Under the pieces are notes generated by a model. The model saw only the letters and a program-made list of their open reading frames with translations. It was not told the origin of the DNA and made no database searches. Below, piece after piece: positions 8,666 through 12,612 of a DNA stretch of 12,612 nucleotides. Numbering within the stretch: the first letter of the stretch is position 1; each line of letters opens with the position of its first letter. This DNA is from Trachipleistophora hominis. Lineage: Eukaryota > Microsporidia > Pleistophoridae. The position numbers were made by a program, and so were the translations under genes. Location of the stretch: the NCBI GenBank assembly GCA_000316135.1, contig JH994033.1, positions 16,446 through 29,057 of the forward strand, written 5' to 3'.

Positions 8666-9874
8666 ATGGGAAAGAATGTGAGTGCAATACAAGGAAGCAT
8701 TCTCATGATGAACACGATGTTTGGTGTTGGCGTTCTTTATCTGCCACTAATTTATTACTCGCTTGGCTGGGTGCAGGGCCTTGTTCTGTTTGTGATGGTT
8801 GCATCGGTTACCGCACTCACTATGTATCTGCTTGGTGTAGCTGCGATTGAATCTGAAGATCCCCATCCCACTTATTACTCGGTATGTTCGCGGTCGTTTC
8901 GTTTTATGGGGCCGTGTGCCGATATTGCTATACTGCTGTGCTGTTTCTTCTGTTGCATGGCGTATTTAACGTTTATCACCAATACTGTGCATTTTGAAAT
9001 TAAGGAGGCGGTTCCCAAGCCGGTAATTACGGTGATTGCCGCCTTTTTGGTGTTCATGCTTGCCGTTCAGAAGGACCTCTCATCGCTGAAGATTGCGTCG
9101 TTTGTGTCCGTGGCATCCATCGTTTATCTCGCGTGCTTTGTTGTGTACGTGTTCGTTGTTAACCGTGAAAATGTGACGGTTCTTAAGTTTAATAAGGATT
9201 ACTCGACCGGTGTGAGCGGTCTGCTGTTTGCGCTGGGCTGCCAGCAGAACATGGTGGCTGTTTATTCGCAGCTGAAGGATGGCAGCCGGGCGGGTGTTCT
9301 CAAAGTGGCGATAGGTGCCACGTTGATGGGCGGTTTGCTTTACATGGCGATCGGGCTGTTCGGATACTTTGGATTCGGCGAGGCCGCCACAACGAACATT
9401 CTGAGGTTGCTTACCGATCGAGACTCAGACCTGTGCAAGATGCTGCTTAAACGCAATAGCGTGAACAAATACGCCATTAGGGCGTGTGATTGGTTGTTCA
9501 TTGTGACACTGAGCTGTTCGTTTGCTTTCCAGTCGCATCCTGCGCGTGTAGCGCTGAACAACATCCTTAGGAAATTTGTAGGTGTTAAGAAGGAAGTGCT
9601 GGCGAGCAACAAGTACCGGTACATAGCAACGGGCACATATGTTGCGCTTATCTGCATTATTGCGTGTTTTCAGGTTGATTGCGATAAGATCGTAGCGTAT
9701 ATCGGAGCAACGTGCAACAATGCGATATGCTACATTATGCCAGCGCTTGCGTTTATTGGACTGGTCAAACGATCGACTGTTCTCAGGCCGATCGCATACG
9801 CAGTTGTTGCACTTGGTGCGATCGGCATGATTTACATGGTAGCGATGAACATCATCAAGGAGACGAAGAAGTAG
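8666..9874 (+). CDS. Amino acid transporter of the AAAP (SLC38/Avt-like) family
   Basis: AAAP proteins are proton- or sodium-coupled amino acid transporters or vacuolar amino acid exporters (Avt family in yeast). The 402-residue protein shows about eleven membrane segments: roughly 7-30, 34-58, 84-106, 117-135, 142-165, 181-202, 211-235, 273-290, 318-336, 343-366 and 374-396. Segment 1 contains the family's unwound-helix signature, MMNTMFGVGVLYLP (14-27). GCQQNMVAVYSQL (191-203), GYFGFGE (233-239) and the FQSHPAR motif (288-294) also match the Avt5/6-like branch, and the length fits. In microsporidia such carriers are thought to import host amino acids, or to serve the parasite's own vesicles; the location is not visible here. 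ATG 8666 is preceded by CCCC and the gene ends with TAG followed directly by TGA. Its base composition (58% GC in 9241-9300) is far above that of the Spc24-like gene, suggesting strong codon selection or a different origin. Confidence 0.9.
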   Translation: MGKNVSAIQGSILMMNTMFGVGVLYLPLIYYSLGWVQGLVLFVMVASVTALTMYLLGVAAIESEDPHPTYYSVCSRSFRFMGPCADIAILLCCFFCCMAYLTFITNTVHFEIKEAVPKPVITVIAAFLVFMLAVQKDLSSLKIASFVSVASIVYLACFVVYVFVVNRENVTVLKFNKDYSTGVSGLLFALGCQQNMVAVYSQLKDGSRAGVLKVAIGATLMGGLLYMAIGLFGYFGFGEAATTNILRLLTDRDSDLCKMLLKRNSVNKYAIRACDWLFIVTLSCSFAFQSHPARVALNNILRKFVGVKKEVLASNKYRYIATGTYVALICIIACFQVDCDKIVAYIGATCNNAICYIMPALAFIGLVKRSTVLRPIAYAVVALGAIGMIYMVAMNIIKETKK

Positions 9875-10435
9875 TGAAAAGTTAAGAATGTACTTGATCA
9901 GTAAATGATTAAATGGTATTTTCTTTATTTTCTGTTATAAACTGTGCAATGCAATTAAATGCTCTTACAGTTAAAATTATTGCCCCTTTAATGAGAGTAT
10001 CCTCGTTAAGCAACACTTACAGTTCTATTGATCATGAACGCGGTATTTAATTCTACCAGAATTAATGATTGTTATATATTAATTAAAGATTGGCCCCTTG
10101 TGACAGACAAGTCTTGCAATAATTACGTACGTTTCTTTAAAAACGCCTTAGTACAGCTGATCATATCAGACGTAAGGAACGGTCATTCATTACGACCAAC
10201 AACCTTAGCTGTTAAAATTAATACCCCCGAAAGTATCCTCCTTAGAACAACCACAAAGAGGTGATCACTTACTGCTCTTTCTAACCAAAGGTTAGTTTAA
10301 TCTCCTGTTTCATACACCATTTAACGTCTTCGTTAATAATCAAAGTATCCTCTTTATATTAATTTTCTGTTTTATAAACGGAATAGCACAGCTAGTCAAT
10401 AACAAATAGAACGCCTTATAAGCAATTAAAGGCCA
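9875..10435. repeat. Convergent spacer with degenerate repeated motifs
   Basis: The transporter and PRP8 end toward each other here. Motifs recur in order: TGATCA at 9895, 10029, 10158 and 10262; a GCCCC or CCCCC core at 9982, 10093 and 10224; and RAAGTATCCTC-like words at 9993, 10229 and 10340. The best pair, 9969-10008 and 10210-10244, shares GTTAAAATTA, the C-run and GTATCCTC. This suggests decayed tandem units of roughly 105-135 bases. A 76-codon frame from ATG 10034 to 10264 runs across these units and is unlikely to be a gene. Confidence 0.35.
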
Positions 10436-12612
10436 TCAATCCTTATAATTTACATTAAACCGATTCTCTACATCGTAGAAATACGATGGCACACCAAGTA
10501 CGTACTCATACTTCATATCCTTATCGAAAGGTTTGAAATACGAATTGTAATTTTTGTCGGGTACTAAGAAGTAACCGTACGTGTTTAAAGGAGACACCGT
10601 ACAAACATTGAATTGCACATTGAAATGGTTGTGCACGTGTTTTATCTGTTCATCGTTACCGTTTATTATCACGATGCCTGTTACATCATTCATATCAATC
10701 ACAGGATCGGAAGGAAGCGCTATGAATACGCCGTTATAGCACTGTGGTGGTATTGCAAGGAAGTAATCGTTTTTATGTGCAGTTTGTGTGATGTATCGGT
10801 TAGAACGGTGTATCTGATCAAAACTGCCTTTAAGTACGAGTGCTAGTAAAGGAATCTGTGGTGAATGTATTTCTAACAATTTGTTGATTAAACACTGCGG
10901 TATAAATAACGAATGACCGTTTCTACACGAGAATAAAATGTTTTGGTACGTATTCGCGGTATAAACGTGCTCATTGTAAGGAACCGTGCATTTGTTCATT
11001 AAATTAACGGGCAGAAAGCGTTTTATGTCCGGTATTACCCGTCCATTGCTTTTGTTATCATCCGTACTGCCTGCTCGTGTTCTGTTTACGAGTACCATTT
11101 CGTATTGTACGAATGTTTTACTTTTTATTTCGTGTTCAATGTGATTTGCTGTTCCGTATGGTAACGATGCGTTGTTAATACTTTGTTGATTTCGTTCTTT
11201 ACCACCATTTTCAACGTCGTGGTTAATATTTGTGTTACCTTCTGCTGTTAATTCTCCCTTATTCTCAACGTTCTCAATACAATCATTACTCGTCACTCCT
11301 TCACCAGTTGATTCTCCCCTATTCTCAACGTTCTCAATACGATCATTACTCGCCACTCCTTCACCAACCACTTCTTTCCTATTCTCAACGTTCTCAATAC
11401 GATCATTACTCGTCACCCCTTCACCAGTTGATTCTCCTCTCTGCTTGAAAAACTTCTTCCATTTCTCATCTACCCTCATCTCCTTGTTCACACTCTTCAC
11501 TCTCTTTTCAATTTCATCACCTATTCTATCTCGCGTTCTGATTTTTAAATCCTTATAAATTTCTACATCCATTCCAAACACAACCTCTTTTACCTCAGTA
11601 TTAGAAAGTGTGCGTTTTATACCGCGTTCTTCTCTGTATTTATTTATTATCACGTCTTTTAAAAAATGTTCCATTACGATCAATTCCTTGTCATCTTTGT
11701 ATGCAAACACGTCTTTTATACCAAGCACTAAATTTCTGGAAATACGGTAGGCGTTCAGAATAAGAACGAATCTGCAAAAATTTGTGTATGAGGAGTATTT
11801 CCAGTGCTTGTAGACGTTAATGATGTTGTTATCGTTGATGAGCTGTGCTTTTGTTTGTTCTGTTAGAAGTGCTCGTAGCGCGGGAAAGAATATTTTACAT
11901 TTTGATTTGATGCCTTCAGTGTTATCCATAACAACGCAGGTCTGCGCATTTTCTTGTACGTGGTTATTCCACCGGGTCTCTTTCTCTTCGCTGCCTTTCG
12001 TGTGCTGGCCGTACGCACCATTTCCTATCCATACACCATCATTACCATTGCGCGTGTCATTTACAAGTAGAATGCCCGTACGGGCATTAAACACGTATTC
12101 CTCGTATTTTATGATTGAATTGCTCAACTCCTTTACACCAACCACCTTTTCGTTTACTTCTAGTCCCAATGTCTTTAATATCCTACTCTTCAGTATTCCG
12201 TATTCTCTAAGCCGTGTAAGACACGGCAACTGCAGATTAACGGGCAAATAACCGAATGCACTAACTCTGTTGTATAAAAGATCAACACCCACTACAAAAC
12301 CTTTTTCACATGGATAGAAACTCAGCGGATCATTTTTAAGTTCTAAATAACGGCGCTGTGTGTAAATGCGAATGTCATTTGTTTTGTAATCGCCCCATGT
12401 AAACTGCACATCACACCAAAGAGTGTCCATTTTTATGACGGTGCTTGCTCTATGCTTAGAGAGCGTATTTATGCATATTTGTTCTTTTTTACGTGATGGC
12501 CGTGCACTTTCGTTACAATCTACGCCGTTTATTTTCTGTTCATCGTTCTCATTACGTAAATTACCATCATCCTTACCATTGCAATTCTCATTACTATTGC
12601 AATTCTCATTAC
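10436..12612 (-). CDS. PRP8: PRP8, central spliceosome protein, C-terminal part (5' end beyond window)
   Basis: Prp8 (~2300 residues elsewhere) is the U5 snRNP scaffold around the spliceosome's catalytic RNA. Numbering is from Met 12430. WCDVQFTWGDYKTNDIRIY (5-23) opens the RNase H-like domain; YPCEKGFVVGVDLLYNRVSAFG (39-60), VFNARTG (113-119), SSYTNFCRFVLILNAYRI (213-230) and LKDVIINKY...LSNTEVKEVVFGMDVE (257-290) follow family order. A linker with 20-residue repeats covers 331-410. The Jab1/MPN-like domain occupies about 435-660, ending with GYFLVP (619-624) and DKDMKYEYVLGVPSYFYDV (636-654). The frame has no stop from 12430 to the window edge, and upstream codons give SARPS, matching the family's 'SRPS' before the RNase H-like domain. 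Met 12430 is therefore internal and the gene starts outside the window. Oddities: apparent loss of the RNase H beta-hairpin, a nearly missing C-terminal tail and an Asn-rich insert. Confidence 0.93.
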   Translation of the reverse strand, partial: NENCNSNENCNGKDDGNLRNENDEQKINGVDCNESARPSRKKEQICINTLSKHRASTVIKMDTLWCDVQFTWGDYKTNDIRIYTQRRYLELKNDPLSFYPCEKGFVVGVDLLYNRVSAFGYLPVNLQLPCLTRLREYGILKSRILKTLGLEVNEKVVGVKELSNSIIKYEEYVFNARTGILLVNDTRNGNDGVWIGNGAYGQHTKGSEEKETRWNNHVQENAQTCVVMDNTEGIKSKCKIFFPALRALLTEQTKAQLINDNNIINVYKHWKYSSYTNFCRFVLILNAYRISRNLVLGIKDVFAYKDDKELIVMEHFLKDVIINKYREERGIKRTLSNTEVKEVVFGMDVEIYKDLKIRTRDRIGDEIEKRVKSVNKEMRVDEKWKKFFKQRGESTGEGVTSNDRIENVENRKEVVGEGVASNDRIENVENRGESTGEGVTSNDCIENVENKGELTAEGNTNINHDVENGGKERNQQSINNASLPYGTANHIEHEIKSKTFVQYEMVLVNRTRAGSTDDNKSNGRVIPDIKRFLPVNLMNKCTVPYNEHVYTANTYQNILFSCRNGHSLFIPQCLINKLLEIHSPQIPLLALVLKGSFDQIHRSNRYITQTAHKNDYFLAIPPQCYNGVFIALPSDPVIDMNDVTGIVIINGNDEQIKHVHNHFNVQFNVCTVSPLNTYGYFLVPDKNYNSYFKPFDKDMKYEYVLGVPSYFYDVENRFNVNYKD
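11207..11440 (-). repeat. 60-bp in-frame tandem repeat in the PRP8 linker
   Basis: Three full 60-bp units (residues 331-350, 351-370 and 371-390) encode versions of RGESTGEGVTSNDRIENVEN; a fourth, decayed unit runs on to about residue 408. Units 1 and 3 are nearly identical at DNA level, and the middle unit differs mainly in RKEVV. The period is a multiple of three, so the frame is kept. The insert sits between the RNase H-like and Jab1/MPN domains and is hydrophilic and probably disordered. The high identity points to recent slippage or unequal crossing-over. Confidence 0.9.
12575..12612 (-). repeat. 18-nt tandem repeat coding an Asn-rich stretch at the window edge
   Basis: Two 18-nt units read in the PRP8 frame give NENCNS and NENCNG, with a further NEN at codons near 12545-12553. 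The array runs to the window boundary, so its full size is unknown. It belongs to a low-complexity insert upstream of the RNase H-like domain. Confidence 0.7.

Noticed and set aside
10034..10264. 76-codon frame on plus between the transporter and PRP8
   Set aside because: It crosses two decayed repeat units, has no C-run at its ATG and no recognisable domain.
11230..11558. Two overlapping plus-strand frames with repeated Ser/Leu-rich peptides
   Set aside because: They are antisense readings of the 60-bp repeat inside PRP8, where homology clearly favours the minus strand.
11820..12251. 143-codon plus-strand frame
   Set aside because: It lies antisense within the RNase H-like domain of PRP8, which has strong homology in the other frame.

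Overview
The window looks like nuclear DNA of a microsporidian (obligate intracellular fungal relative), or of a close relative with a similarly reduced genome. Four things suggest this. The DNA is AT-rich, with small intronless genes in large gene-free spacers. Three genes carry a short C-run just upstream of the ATG, the CCC-like signal known from microsporidia. The proteins recognised are shortened versions of conserved eukaryotic ones. One gene is an AAAP-type amino acid transporter, a family microsporidia use to import host nutrients. The genus cannot be fixed from this sequence; a Trachipleistophora/Vavraia-like genome is only a guess.

Layout: 1-1352 has no supportable gene. 1353-1871 (+) encodes a 172-residue coiled-coil protein best read as the kinetochore subunit Spc24. 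2199-2398 is bounded by perfect 15-bp inverted repeats and could be a small MITE-like element. 2607-2939 (-) encodes a ~100-110 residue protein with the pattern of the small replication protein A subunit (RPA3). 4595-4966 (-) encodes an unrecognised basic protein. 4967-8665 is a long spacer; it holds a 22-nt-unit minisatellite near its end and a less AT-rich patch around 7650-8130. 8666-9874 (+) encodes the amino acid transporter. 9875-10435 is a spacer with degenerate repeated motifs. 10436-12612 (-) is the C-terminal part of PRP8, the central spliceosome protein; its reading frame stays open past the right edge, so only the 3' end of the gene is here.

The genes do not form a pathway. They are ordinary housekeeping functions (chromosome segregation, DNA replication, splicing) plus nutrient uptake. 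The most interesting material is in PRP8. Its RNase H-like domain seems to have lost the beta-hairpin with the conserved Asp pair. The linker to the Jab1/MPN domain is expanded by a 60-bp in-frame tandem repeat. The C-terminal tail that in other eukaryotes enters the Brr2 helicase is nearly absent. An Asn-rich insertion precedes the RNase H-like domain. A retained but strongly modified Prp8 implies that this lineage still splices some introns, possibly with altered regulation.
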